From NCBI GenBank assembly GCA_905233895.1, contig CAJOFL010000008.1:41547-88009 (forward strand): 46,463 bases of DNA, written 5' to 3'. Below the pieces are notes generated by a model. The model was not told the origin of the DNA. It did no database searches and saw nothing but the letters and a program-made list of their open reading frames with translations. Position 1 is the stretch's first letter. Every line of letters begins with the position of its first letter. Shown piece by piece: positions 1-7,974 of the stretch. The stretch is from an uncultured Bacteroidales bacterium. Lineage in GTDB: Bacteria > Bacteroidota > Bacteroidia > Bacteroidales > P3. The position numbers and the translations under genes were made by a program.

Positions 1-1511
1 CTCAAGGCGCGGACATTGCCGTTTTCGGACACAACCGCCACCGCGACTCCTACGACCGCAATGGCGACGGATACTCGGAGATAGGTCTGCTCAAAGGCCA
101 CATGGTGGGCTTCCGCGGATACCTGCGCACTTCCGACTACTCGAAACTTAACCTCGAATACCACAACATACACGACTACCGCCGCGGCGGCGACCGTTTC
201 GATCTGCCGTCGCCCATGGCGCACATCTCCGAGGGGGGCGAACACGACATCAACTGTGCGAACCTCAAATGGGACTGGTTGCCCGCCAGCGGTATGCGAC
301 ATGCATCGCTCTTCGCCTCGATGCAGCATGTCGACCGCCAGAGCTACTATGGCGAACGCGACGACAGCGAGCCTTTCGGCACCGCCTACGGCTACACGCA
401 GGACCTGACGCTCAACTATGGCACCCTCTACAGCCGCCATTTCGACACCCTCTGGTTCATGCCTGCAGAGCTAACCTTTGGCGCCGAGCACACCCTCGAC
501 CGCCTGCAGGACTACACGCTGGGAAGTTCCGATACGCTGCATCAGAACGTCGGTATCCTGAGCGCCTACCTGCAAAACGAATGGAAGAACATCCGCTGGA
601 ACATCCTCGTCGGCGCCCGCCTGGACAAGCACACCATGATTGACAATCCTGTCGTAAGCCCGCGCCTCAACTTGCGATATGCTCCTACCGACCACCTGAC
701 CTTCCGTGCGGGCTACGCCTCCGGCTTCCGCGCCCCGCAAGTCTATGACGAGGACCTCCACGTGGGTGCCGTAAACGGCGAACTTTACAAGATAACCAAT
801 GCTCCCGACCTCCGTATGGAACGGTCGCATTCGCTCACTGGCTCGGCCGACTACTGCTTCCACCTCGGCAGCCTTGAGGCCGACTTGCTGGTGGAGGGCT
901 TCTACACGCGCATCAACGATGCCTTTGTCAATGAGTTGCTTTTCGACGACACCACCAGCTGCTATATGCACTACGAACGGCGCAATGCCGACGGTGCCGA
1001 AGTGATGGGCTTAAATGTCGAGTTGACACTCTCTCCCATAGAACAGATGCGCCTGCAACTTGGCGGCACCTGGCAGCGTAGCCTCTACACCGGACAGGGA
1101 AAGGAATGGAACGAAGGACAATATGAGCGCCACATGGAGCGTACGCCTGACCTCTATGCCTACCTCACCGCCATCTACACCCCTGTCAAACGCCTGCAGA
1201 TCACCGCTACGGGCATCTTCACTGGCCCCATGCTGGTGTATCACCACATAGCCGACGAAGATGGTACAAAACATGGTGGCGAAGGTTATGTGGAGAAAGT
1301 TATCACCGACTCCTTCTTCGATCTCTCGCTCAAAGCCGCCTACAGCATCCCCTTTGGCGACCGCACCGAACTGGAACTCAGCGTCGGCATACAGAACATC
1401 TTCGACAGTTACCAGCGTGACCTCGACAGCGGCCCTGAACGCGACGCCGCCTACATCTACGGCCCATCGCTGCCACGAACACTCCTTTTCGGCGCCAAAC
1501 TAAACATTTAA
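1..1511 (+). CDS. TonB-dependent outer-membrane receptor, C-terminal part
   Basis: The reading frame is open from base 3 to the stop at 1511, so 502 residues of a protein that begins before the window are visible. The sequence is the beta-barrel of a TonB-dependent receptor: alternating aromatic/polar strands, a typical run around 'FRAGYASGFRAPQVYDED', a late 'VGIQNIFDSYQRD' segment, and a final strand ending LLFGAKLNI, as expected for BamA-dependent assembly. Such receptors import siderophores, cobalamin, haem or glycans across the outer membrane using TonB energy. The plug domain and TonB box are off-window, so the substrate cannot be named. The FRAPQ...YDEDLH segment is common in iron/cobalamin-type receptors rather than SusC, but this is only a leaning. 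Confidence 0.88.
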   Translation, partial: QGADIAVFGHNRHRDSYDRNGDGYSEIGLLKGHMVGFRGYLRTSDYSKLNLEYHNIHDYRRGGDRFDLPSPMAHISEGGEHDINCANLKWDWLPASGMRHASLFASMQHVDRQSYYGERDDSEPFGTAYGYTQDLTLNYGTLYSRHFDTLWFMPAELTFGAEHTLDRLQDYTLGSSDTLHQNVGILSAYLQNEWKNIRWNILVGARLDKHTMIDNPVVSPRLNLRYAPTDHLTFRAGYASGFRAPQVYDEDLHVGAVNGELYKITNAPDLRMERSHSLTGSADYCFHLGSLEADLLVEGFYTRINDAFVNELLFDDTTSCYMHYERRNADGAEVMGLNVELTLSPIEQMRLQLGGTWQRSLYTGQGKEWNEGQYERHMERTPDLYAYLTAIYTPVKRLQITATGIFTGPMLVYHHIADEDGTKHGGEGYVEKVITDSFFDLSLKAAYSIPFGDRTELELSVGIQNIFDSYQRDLDSGPERDAAYIYGPSLPRTLLFGAKLNI

Positions 1512-1674
1512 CCAGCAGAACCCCCATCGCTGGAGGTGCAGTAAGTGAGCGTGTAGCTTACACCATAATGGTTGTCATTTCAAAGGTACTCCAAGAAATA
1601 CAGCCATAGAATATCACATTGGTTGTTTTGTTTGGCAAAAGTGCCGATGTGGCTATTATTGTCAGAAAATTCCG

Positions 1675-1683
1675 TATTTTTGC
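1675..1683 (+). promoter_or_regulatory. -7 element TATTTTTGC before the AraC gene
   Basis: This matches the Bacteroidales -7 consensus TAnnTTTGC. No TTTG lies exactly 19 bp upstream. It ends only 3 bases before the ATG at 1687, so either the transcript is essentially leaderless or translation starts at the Met codon at 1717. Confidence 0.5.
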
Positions 1684-1686
1684 AAT

Positions 1687-2535
1687 ATGAAAACCGATCA
1701 GCCCTACCAGCACCCGATGTTGCTAAATGCACAGAAAATCAGGGATAACGACATCGTTATCTTTGATAATGTCAGAGGATTGCCCCCGGATAAAGAGTTG
1801 TTTACCTCGCCCGATTACGTCATTTGTATCGTTCATCGCGGCTATATTGGAGTGACTTACGACGAATATCCTGATTCTGCTGAGGAACATACTGTGGTCG
1901 TCATTTTTCCAAACCATAGTCTCAGAGAGGTCAACAAAAACGACTATCTCGCCACGCTGGTGGTGGTCAACGCCTCGATGCTCGACGACCCGCTGCTGCG
2001 CATCATAGGTCAGCTGCGCTACCGCTACGAGCCCTGTCCCAGGGTGAAACTGGATCATAAGGAATATGAGGTCATCATGCATCTGGTGGGCGTGATGCGC
2101 GAGACGGCGGCCATCGACATCCCCGACAAGCGGCTGCTGCTCACCCGCCAGCTGGGGTTCTTCATGCGGCTGCTCAGTTACTACCGCACCGTCAAGTTAA
2201 ACGAAACGCCCAACCTCAAGCGCGTCAGCATACAGTTCCAGAACAACCTGGCGCAGCACTTCCGCGACCACCGCGATGTGGGCTTCTATGCCGCACAGGC
2301 CTGCCTGTCGCCCAAACACTTCAGCACTGTTATCCACCATGAAACTGGCCACACCGCTGCCTGGTGGATACACTCCCATGTGGTGGCCGAAGCGAAAGCC
2401 CTGCTGCAGCTGCGGCGCGACCTCAACATCCAGACCGTTGCCGACATGTTGGGTTTTGCTGACCAGGCCACTTTCAGCCGCTACTTCCACCGCGAAACTG
2501 GACTTTATCCCACAGAATATCGAAACCAGAAATAG
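1687..2535 (+). CDS. AraC-family transcriptional regulator
   Basis: The 282-residue protein has an N-terminal sensory region of about 180 residues without a recognised ligand motif. The C-terminal domain (about 190-282) is the double helix-turn-helix of the AraC/XylS family: 'FYAAQACLSPKHFSTV' for the first HTH and 'IQTVADMLGFADQATFSRYFHRETG' for the second, including the family-typical F-x-RxFxxxxG pattern. It should bind DNA and control nearby or distant genes. It stands alone between the TonB receptor and a tRNA. A promoter-like TATTTTTGC ends 3 bases before the first ATG, so Met11 (1717) is a serious alternative start. A terminator-like hairpin follows. Confidence 0.88.
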   Translation: MKTDQPYQHPMLLNAQKIRDNDIVIFDNVRGLPPDKELFTSPDYVICIVHRGYIGVTYDEYPDSAEEHTVVVIFPNHSLREVNKNDYLATLVVVNASMLDDPLLRIIGQLRYRYEPCPRVKLDHKEYEVIMHLVGVMRETAAIDIPDKRLLLTRQLGFFMRLLSYYRTVKLNETPNLKRVSIQFQNNLAQHFRDHRDVGFYAAQACLSPKHFSTVIHHETGHTAAWWIHSHVVAEAKALLQLRRDLNIQTVADMLGFADQATFSRYFHRETGLYPTEYRNQK

Positions 2536-2600
2536 TTGATTACATTATTTCTTCGTGAAATCGAATGCCGAGCCGATGTTGTTTCTAACAGAATTACAAG

Positions 2601-2636
2601 AAAAGGTTCAACCCCAGATTTGGACTTGAACCTTTT
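2601..2636. terminator. Inverted repeat, likely bidirectional terminator
   Basis: An 11-bp perfect stem (2601-2611 with 2626-2636) begins with AAAA and ends with TTTT, around a 14-base loop. It lies between the end of the AraC gene (plus) and the 3' end of tRNA-Leu (minus), so it can stop transcription from both sides. Confidence 0.65.
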
Positions 2637-2643
2637 CCCTTTG

Positions 2644-2726
2644 TACCCCGGGAGGGACTTGAACCCTCACGCCCTTGCGAGCAACAGATTTTGAGTCTAT
2701 CGTGTCTACCATTCCACCACCAGGGC
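2644..2726 (-). tRNA. tRNA-Leu (anticodon CAA)
   Basis: On the minus strand the sequence folds as a class II tRNA. It has an acceptor stem (GCCCUGG with CCGGGGU, closed by a G-U pair), a D arm containing GGUAGACACG, an anticodon stem AUAGA/UCUGU around the loop CUCAAAA giving CAA, a long variable arm UGCUCGCAAGGGCGU, and a T arm with GGUUCAAGUCC. The long variable arm and CAA anticodon identify leucine (UUG codon). CCA is not encoded. It has its own consensus promoter about 80 bases upstream. Confidence 0.93.
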
Positions 2727-2732
2727 CTCTTT

Positions 2733-2760
2733 CAGTGTTTAGTGTTTAGCGTTTAGTTGG
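2733..2760. repeat. Heptamer array (AGTGTTT units)
   Basis: About four consecutive 7-bp units related to AGTGTTT/AGCGTTT lie in the leader between the tRNA promoter and the mature tRNA. Similar heptamers occur at 7486-7520, inside a gene. Confidence 0.6.
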
Positions 2761-2807
2761 CTGCCGCCTTCTTTATCACTGACCACTACTCACTCTCAAA
2801 ATCGGCT

Positions 2808-2839
2808 GCAAAAGTACATACTTTTTCCAACATGACAAA
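2808..2839 (-). promoter_or_regulatory. Consensus promoter for tRNA-Leu
   Basis: On the minus strand TTTG (2839-2836) is followed by exactly 19 bases and TACTTTTGC (2816-2808), a full match to the Bacteroidales housekeeping promoter. It reads towards tRNA-Leu and is back-to-back with the prs promoter. Confidence 0.75.
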
Positions 2840-2846
2840 AAAAAGT

Positions 2847-2878
2847 TTTGCGGGTCGGATAAAAAAGTGTATCTTTGC
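2847..2878 (+). promoter_or_regulatory. Consensus promoter for prs
   Basis: TTTG (2847-2850), a 19-base spacer and TATCTTTGC (2870-2878). Its -33 element is only 7 bases from that of the divergent tRNA-Leu promoter. It leaves a leader of about 55-60 bases before prs. Confidence 0.8.
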
Positions 2879-2942
2879 ACTCGAAATCAGAGGTTAAGAT
2901 AAAGTAATTTTTTAATATAACAGACCCTAAATCAATACACTA

Positions 2943-3941
2943 ATGAGCGATATGCGTTCTGACAAGGTGTTCATTTTTGCCGGTCGCGCCACCGAAAACC
3001 TGGCACGCCGCGTGGCGGAAATCTATGGTATCCCGCTGGGCAATTCGACGGTTTTCCAGTATGCTGACGGTGAGTTTCAGCCCTCGTATGAGGAGACTAT
3101 CCGTGGCGGTATTGTGTTCATTATCCAGAGCACCCTGCCCCCGACGGACAACCTTTTCGAACTGCTGATGATGATTGACGCCGCTAAACGCGCCTCGGCA
3201 CAGAAGATTGTGGCCGTGATTCCGTACTACGGCTTCGCCCGTCAGGACCGCAAGGACAAGCCCCATGTGCCTATCGCCTCGAAGCTTATCGCTGACATGA
3301 TAAGTGTTGCAGGTGTCGACCGAGTCATCACCATGGACCTCCACGCCGATCAGATTCAGGGCTTCTTCAATATCCCTGTTGACCACCTCTACGGCTCTTC
3401 GCTGTTCATGCCTTACATCCGTGAGAAATTCGACATTGAGGATGTGATGTTTGCCAGCCCCGACATGGGTGGTAGCAAGCGCGCCGGAGTCTATGCCAAG
3501 ACGCTCAACAACAGTTTTGTCATTTGCTATAAGCACCGCAACAAACCCAATGAAATTGGCGAGATGCGCCTTATCGGCGATGTGAAGGACAAGCATGTCA
3601 TCCTGCTCGACGATATCATCGACACCGGCACAACTATCTGCAAGGCCGCCGGCATCATCAAAGAGAGCGGAGCTAAGAGTGTTCGTGCCATGATTACCCA
3701 TCCCGTGCTCAGCGGCAACGCCATTGAGAAGGTGGAAGCCTCGGAGCTTGAGGAATTGGTAACCACCGACACTATCCCCCTGAAACGTGAGAGCAGCAAG
3801 ATTCACGTCCTTAGCTGCGACTGGCTGCTGGCCGAAGCCATCCGCCGCGTGGTTAACTACGAGAGCCTTGACAATCTCTACGAAACCACCCTTCACCGCA
3901 AGGGTGTCATCCACCGTATGAACGACTTAAACAATGCTTGA
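2943..3941 (+). CDS. prs: Ribose-phosphate pyrophosphokinase (PRPP synthetase)
   Basis: This cytoplasmic enzyme transfers pyrophosphate from ATP to ribose 5-phosphate to make PRPP, the precursor of purine, pyrimidine, histidine and NAD synthesis. The 332-residue protein has the N-terminal 'IFAGRATENLARRVAEIYG' start, the catalytic region 'YYGFARQDRKDKPHVPIASKLIADM', the flexible-loop and ribose-binding stretches, and the PRPP-binding loop 'VILLDDIIDTGTT' near residues 220-232. It is slightly longer than the usual 310-320 residues because of small insertions and a C-terminal tail. It starts at the first ATG after a consensus promoter. L25 follows 84 bases downstream. Confidence 0.96.
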   Translation: MSDMRSDKVFIFAGRATENLARRVAEIYGIPLGNSTVFQYADGEFQPSYEETIRGGIVFIIQSTLPPTDNLFELLMMIDAAKRASAQKIVAVIPYYGFARQDRKDKPHVPIASKLIADMISVAGVDRVITMDLHADQIQGFFNIPVDHLYGSSLFMPYIREKFDIEDVMFASPDMGGSKRAGVYAKTLNNSFVICYKHRNKPNEIGEMRLIGDVKDKHVILLDDIIDTGTTICKAAGIIKESGAKSVRAMITHPVLSGNAIEKVEASELEELVTTDTIPLKRESSKIHVLSCDWLLAEAIRRVVNYESLDNLYETTLHRKGVIHRMNDLNNA

Positions 3942-4022
3942 ATGTGTTAATGCGTAAATGCGTTAGTCGTTTGCGCAGTCGACATATTGACAATAAAATA
4001 TTAACAAATTAACAAATTTACA
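3941..4022. repeat. Two short octamer arrays between prs and L25
   Basis: Directly after the prs stop, units related to AATGCGTT repeat with period 8 (3941-3968). A second AT-rich run with units like ATTAACAA repeats with period 8 at about 3991-4022. The AATGCGTT unit recurs before panB and before nqrE. Confidence 0.6.
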
Positions 4023-4025
4023 ACA

Positions 4026-4613
4026 ATGAGAGTAGTATCAATGAGCGGTTCTCTTCGCGAGAACGTAGGGAAAAAGGATGCTAAGGCTCTGCGTCGCGAC
4101 GCCAAGGTACCGTGCGTCATGTATGGCAAGGGCGAGCAGATTCTTTTCAGCGTCGACCAGACTGCCTTCCAGCGCATTCTGTTCAATCCGGAGCCTTGCT
4201 TCGTGAAAATCACCATTGGTGGCACCGACCACATGGCCATGCTGAAGGACATCGACTTCCACCCCGTGACCGAGATTGTCTATCACGCCGACTTCTATGA
4301 GCTGACCGACGACAAGCCCGTCGTGATGTCTATCCCCGTCCACACCACTGGCACCTCGAAGGGTGTCATGAAGGGCGGCAAGCTGGCTTACAAGCAGAAA
4401 CGCCTCAATGTGAAGGCTCTTCCGGCCAACATGCCCAGTGAGGTGCTGCTCGACATCACCAACCTCGATGTCAACCAGCGCATCCGTGTGCAGGACATCG
4501 CCTGTGAGAACTACGCCATCCTCAACCCGAAGAGCGCTGAGGTGGTCAACGTCCTCAGCACCCGTGCCAGCGCCACTGCCGGCGAAGGTGAAGGTGAAGC
4601 CGCTGCCGAATAA
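4026..4613 (+). CDS. rplY: 50S ribosomal protein L25 (TL5/CTC type)
   Basis: This protein binds 5S rRNA in the large ribosomal subunit. At 195 residues it is the long two-domain form. The N-terminal L25 domain (about 1-95) carries 'LRENVGKKDAKALRRDAKVPCVMYGKG' and 'FHPVTEIVYHADFYEL'. The C-terminal TL5/CTC beta domain is 'VVMSIPVHTTGTSKGVMKGG'. The tail is Gly/Glu/Ala-rich, as is common in this form. It lies 84 bases after prs and ends at a strong hairpin terminator. Confidence 0.95.
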   Translation: MRVVSMSGSLRENVGKKDAKALRRDAKVPCVMYGKGEQILFSVDQTAFQRILFNPEPCFVKITIGGTDHMAMLKDIDFHPVTEIVYHADFYELTDDKPVVMSIPVHTTGTSKGVMKGGKLAYKQKRLNVKALPANMPSEVLLDITNLDVNQRIRVQDIACENYAILNPKSAEVVNVLSTRASATAGEGEGEAAAE

Positions 4614-4632
4614 GGCACTAAAAGCTGCAAAA

Positions 4633-4672
4633 AAAAACAACGAGTCGACAATCCAGCCGGCTCGTTGTTTTT
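4633..4672. terminator. Bidirectional hairpin terminator (L25 / mutS2)
   Basis: A 12-bp perfect stem (4633-4644 with 4661-4672), A-rich on one side and T-rich on the other, sits between the convergent L25 and mutS2 genes. It is suited to terminate both. Confidence 0.8.
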
Positions 4673-4675
4673 ATA

Positions 4676-4703
4676 TCTCGTAGACTTGTAAACTCGTAGA
4701 CTC
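4676..4703. repeat. Octamer array (ACTCGTAG units)
   Basis: Units ACTCGTAG/ACTTGTAA repeat with period 8 between the terminator and the mutS2 stop. The same unit type forms the array inside ruvC at 23127-23210. Confidence 0.55.
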
Positions 4704-4704
4704 C

Positions 4705-7152
4705 CTAAAGCTCTACTACGGTGATTCCCTCGCCGCCCAATTCCAGACGTTCTGGATGGAAGGAACGCACCTCGCGGGTGGCCTGCAACTGTTCGCGGAT
4801 GAGCTGCTTAAGGATGCCGTAGCCTTTCCCGTGGAGGATGCGTACCTCGTGCTCGGAAAGGAGAATGGCGGTGTCGAGGAAGCGGCGCAGTTGCTCCAGA
4901 GCCTCCTCGGCGCGCTGGCCGCGCAGGTCGAGGGTGGGGTTGAACTGCTTGCGTCGTTCATTGATATCGTCGTAGATTGAGGCGAACGACTGGCCGGTGG
5001 CTTTCCTGGCGGTAGGAATCTTCTGCTTGGCAGTGGCCTGCAGCCGGTCGAGGGGGATGGTCATGCGCATGCTGTTACTCTCCACAACCGCTTTCTTTCC
5101 TTTGATTTCCACCACTTGGCCGTAGGTCTCTCCGCCGTCGATGCGCACTATGCTACCCACCAGAATGGGCAGCCCTTTTTCTCCTTCAGAACAAAATGAA
5201 CTATCAGAAATACTTTGTCTTTTTTCTTTTTGTTCTTTGAGTTCTGATTGCGCTTTAATGTTTTGTTCGGTGGCTTCTGCAAGGCGGGCACGGGCCTGTT
5301 GGGTGGCCTCCTTCTCAGCCTTTGCACTCTTGATATCGCTGATGGTGCGCTCCACAGTACGGTTGGCTCCCTCCAAAATCTGCTGTGCCTCACGGCGCGC
5401 GCTGCCAATAATTTCATGGCGTCGCGACTGCAGGTTATCGTTCAATCGTTGGTATTTCTGTGTCACCTCGTTAAGGAACTCGTCGGCTACACGCAGTTCC
5501 TCCCGCTGGCGGGCAATCTCCTGCTTGTCGAGCTCTAGCTGTTGCAGCTGGTGTTCGAAGTTGAGCTGTTCGCGCCCTACCATCTCGCTTGCACGGTCGA
5601 GTACCTCCTTAGGGAAACCGATGCTCTCGGCAATCTCGAAGGCGAAACTGCTGCCAGGGTGACCCACGGCGAGGCGGTAGAGGGGGCGCATCTGGTCAGT
5701 GTCGAAAAGCATGGCTCCGTTAGCTACGCCTGATAGGCGGTCGGCCAGCAACTTGAGGTCGGCAAAGTGGGTGGTAACCACTCCGAATGCCTTTTTGGTG
5801 TGCAGTTGTTCGAGCACAGCCTCGGCGATTGCACAGCCAGAACGGGGCTCGGTTCCGCCACCCAGTTCATCGAGCAGAAATAGGGTGTCGTCATTGGCCG
5901 AAGCTAGCAACGCCTTCATGTTCTGCAGGTGCGAGGTATAGGTTGAGAGGTCGTTGTCGATTGATTGCTGGTCGCCAATGTCGATGAATATGGATCCGAA
6001 AAGACCGCATTCCGATGTTGGACGCAACGGTACTGGCATGCCGCATTGCAGCATGTATTGTATCAATCCCACAGCTTTGAGTAACACCGACTTGCCGCCG
6101 GCATTTGGGCCGGAGATAATGAGAATCCTAGAATCGCTGGTTTTGCCAGATAAGGCTAGATTGAACGGTACGACACCGTCTTTCTTCTGAAGATAAAGTA
6201 TCGGGTGGCGGGCATCGAGCCAGTCGATGCGCGGTTCGGGATGCAGAATGGGAACTGCGGCGTTCAGCTCTGCCGCTACACGGGCTTTGGCCCGTAGGAA
6301 ATCTATTCTCGCCAAGAAGCGGTAGGCTTCTTCAAGTTGTGGCAGCAGAGGACGCAGCCGGTCGCTGAATGTGAGGAGGATGCGTTGTATCTCGTGACGC
6401 TCGTCGAAGTCCAGCTCACGTAGGTCGTTGCCGAGTTCCACCACCTCGCTGGGTTCCACGAAGGCGGTGAGGCGGGTGGCGCTCTCGTCCTGAATGAGGC
6501 CACGAATCTTTCGGCGGTGGGTGGTAAGCAGTGGTATGACGGGGCGACCGTCGCGTATGGTCACTTCTGCTCCTTCTGGCGCCCATCCTTCGCGTTTGGC
6601 TCGGGCAAGGGCACTGTTGACCTGCGCATCCACTTCGGCGGCCTTGCGGGCTTTGGTGCGTCGGATTTCGGCAAGGGTGGGGGAGGCGTTGTCATAGAGT
6701 TCGCCGTGGTCGTCAATAAGCTTGCCGAGCAGCGAGTTGATGACGTTGAGTTGTGAACTCTTGCCACCGTAGCCCAACTCTACTTCGATGGCGAGGTTGC
6801 GCAGGGCTGTGTATTTCATCTTTTCCTCGGAGGTGAGGAAGTTATAGCACTCGCGGATGGTGCGCAGTGAAAGTTTGAGGTCGAAGAGAGCCTCGAGAGG
6901 TATGAATGTGTTGCCCAGATGCAGATGGACAAGTGTAGGGGTGAGGTCGATGAAATCCTGCTGTGGAAACTCAGTTTCCATAAGTACTATCTGGCGCATC
7001 TCCTCGGTGAGTTGCAGTTCGTGGAGGAGGGTATCGTAGTCTGTCGAGAAGGTCATCCTCTCCGCCATCTCGGCGGCGAGGGTGTTGGAGCAATGCTCAC
7101 GGACCATCTGTCGGATGCGGTCGAATCCCAGTTTCTGTTCTATGTTGTTCAT
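4705..7152 (-). CDS. mutS2: Endonuclease MutS2
   Basis: This MutS-family ATPase lacks the mismatch-recognition domain. It acts in recombination suppression and, in some bacteria, rescue of collided ribosomes. The 815 residues comprise the core/lever region, an ATPase with Walker A 'GPNAGGKS' near residue 345 and Walker B 'LFLLDELGGGTEP', a long coiled coil (about 515-620, Q/E/R-rich), a KOW-like strand region 'VGSIVRIDGGETYGQVVEI', and a C-terminal Smr nuclease domain (about 735-815) with 'LDLRGQRAEEAL' and 'HGKGYGIL'. The linker around 5170-5250 is AT-rich and accounts for the somewhat long size. It is the last gene of a five-gene run, 39 bases after the omega-amidase stop. Confidence 0.95.
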   Translation of the reverse strand: MNNIEQKLGFDRIRQMVREHCSNTLAAEMAERMTFSTDYDTLLHELQLTEEMRQIVLMETEFPQQDFIDLTPTLVHLHLGNTFIPLEALFDLKLSLRTIRECYNFLTSEEKMKYTALRNLAIEVELGYGGKSSQLNVINSLLGKLIDDHGELYDNASPTLAEIRRTKARKAAEVDAQVNSALARAKREGWAPEGAEVTIRDGRPVIPLLTTHRRKIRGLIQDESATRLTAFVEPSEVVELGNDLRELDFDERHEIQRILLTFSDRLRPLLPQLEEAYRFLARIDFLRAKARVAAELNAAVPILHPEPRIDWLDARHPILYLQKKDGVVPFNLALSGKTSDSRILIISGPNAGGKSVLLKAVGLIQYMLQCGMPVPLRPTSECGLFGSIFIDIGDQQSIDNDLSTYTSHLQNMKALLASANDDTLFLLDELGGGTEPRSGCAIAEAVLEQLHTKKAFGVVTTHFADLKLLADRLSGVANGAMLFDTDQMRPLYRLAVGHPGSSFAFEIAESIGFPKEVLDRASEMVGREQLNFEHQLQQLELDKQEIARQREELRVADEFLNEVTQKYQRLNDNLQSRRHEIIGSARREAQQILEGANRTVERTISDIKSAKAEKEATQQARARLAEATEQNIKAQSELKEQKEKRQSISDSSFCSEGEKGLPILVGSIVRIDGGETYGQVVEIKGKKAVVESNSMRMTIPLDRLQATAKQKIPTARKATGQSFASIYDDINERRKQFNPTLDLRGQRAEEALEQLRRFLDTAILLSEHEVRILHGKGYGILKQLIREQLQATREVRSFHPERLELGGEGITVVEL

Positions 7153-7191
7153 GGAGTAGTTAAGTAGACAGTAGTTAAGGCAAATGTCTCG

Positions 7192-7974
7192 TTAATCAAA
7201 GTCGAGATGGAGAGGCCAATGCTCACGGAAGGTGTCGAGCTTTTCTTTGTCGAGGGTGACGGTAACAAGTTGGTTAGACTCAGCTTGGGCTTCTGCCAAT
7301 GGGAATCCTTTGTAGTCAATGAGGGCACTATTGCCGGTGTAGTTGCCTCCCACGCCATCTTTACCACATCGGTTGCAGCCTAATACATAACTAAGGTTTT
7401 CAATCGCGCGGGCCTTGAGTAGAGTTGTCCAAGCTTCGTGGCGGCTGCCTGGCCAATTGGCGCAAACGAGCAGGAGGTCATAATCAAGTGTTAAGTGTTC
7501 AGTGTTTAGTGTTGAGTTGCGGAGCCATTTTGGGAAGCGGAGGTCGTAGCAGACGGCGGGCTTGATGCGCCAACCTTTGTATTCGAACACCTCGCGCTGT
7601 GTGCCACGACTGATGATGTCGTACTCGCCGCTGACGCGGAAAGTGTGGGCTTTGTCGTAGTAACCGAACGTACCGTCGGGGTAGACCCAATGCAGGCGGT
7701 TGTAGCATTTGTCGCCGTCGCGTACAATCCATGTGCCGACAAAGAGTAGGTCGTACTGCTTGGCCGCCGCGCGCGCCCATTGCAAGGTGGGGCCTTCCTG
7801 CTCTTCGGCCAGTGCGGCCATGTGGTCGCCGAAGCCTGTGGTGAAGGTCTCGGGAACCACGAAGATGTCGCTCTTGGGTGCAGCGGCCAAAGCCGCCGCC
7901 ACACGGCAGCGGTTGGCTTCCGGGTCACCCCAGATGATGTCCTGCTGGTAGAAGGTGATGTTCAGGTCGTTCAT
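7192..7974 (-). CDS. Carbon-nitrogen hydrolase, omega-amidase (YafV-like)
   Basis: This 260-residue cytoplasmic nitrilase-superfamily enzyme most resembles the omega-amidase branch, which removes the amide from 2-oxoglutaramate/2-oxosuccinamate to repair transamination side products. The catalytic triad is visible: Glu42 in 'VVPETFTTGF', Lys108 in 'YYDKAHTF' and Cys142 in 'VCYDLRFPKW'. The ATG overlaps the ribF stop (ATGA). Residues 152-163 (STLNTEHLTL region), between the Cys motif and 'YDLLLVCANWPGSR', are encoded by a perfect heptamer array and look inserted, because family members usually run almost directly from RN to YDL. The triad is intact. Confidence 0.9.
   Translation of the reverse strand: MNDLNITFYQQDIIWGDPEANRCRVAAALAAAPKSDIFVVPETFTTGFGDHMAALAEEQEGPTLQWARAAAKQYDLLFVGTWIVRDGDKCYNRLHWVYPDGTFGYYDKAHTFRVSGEYDIISRGTQREVFEYKGWRIKPAVCYDLRFPKWLRNSTLNTEHLTLDYDLLLVCANWPGSRHEAWTTLLKARAIENLSYVLGCNRCGKDGVGGNYTGNSALIDYKGFPLAEAQAESNQLVTVTLDKEKLDTFREHWPLHLDFD
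7486..7520. repeat. Heptamer array inside the omega-amidase gene
   Basis: Five successive 7-bp units (AGTGTTA, AGTGTTC, AGTGTTT, AGTGTTG, AGTTGCG in plus-strand reading) encode about 12 extra residues in frame. Confidence 0.75.
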
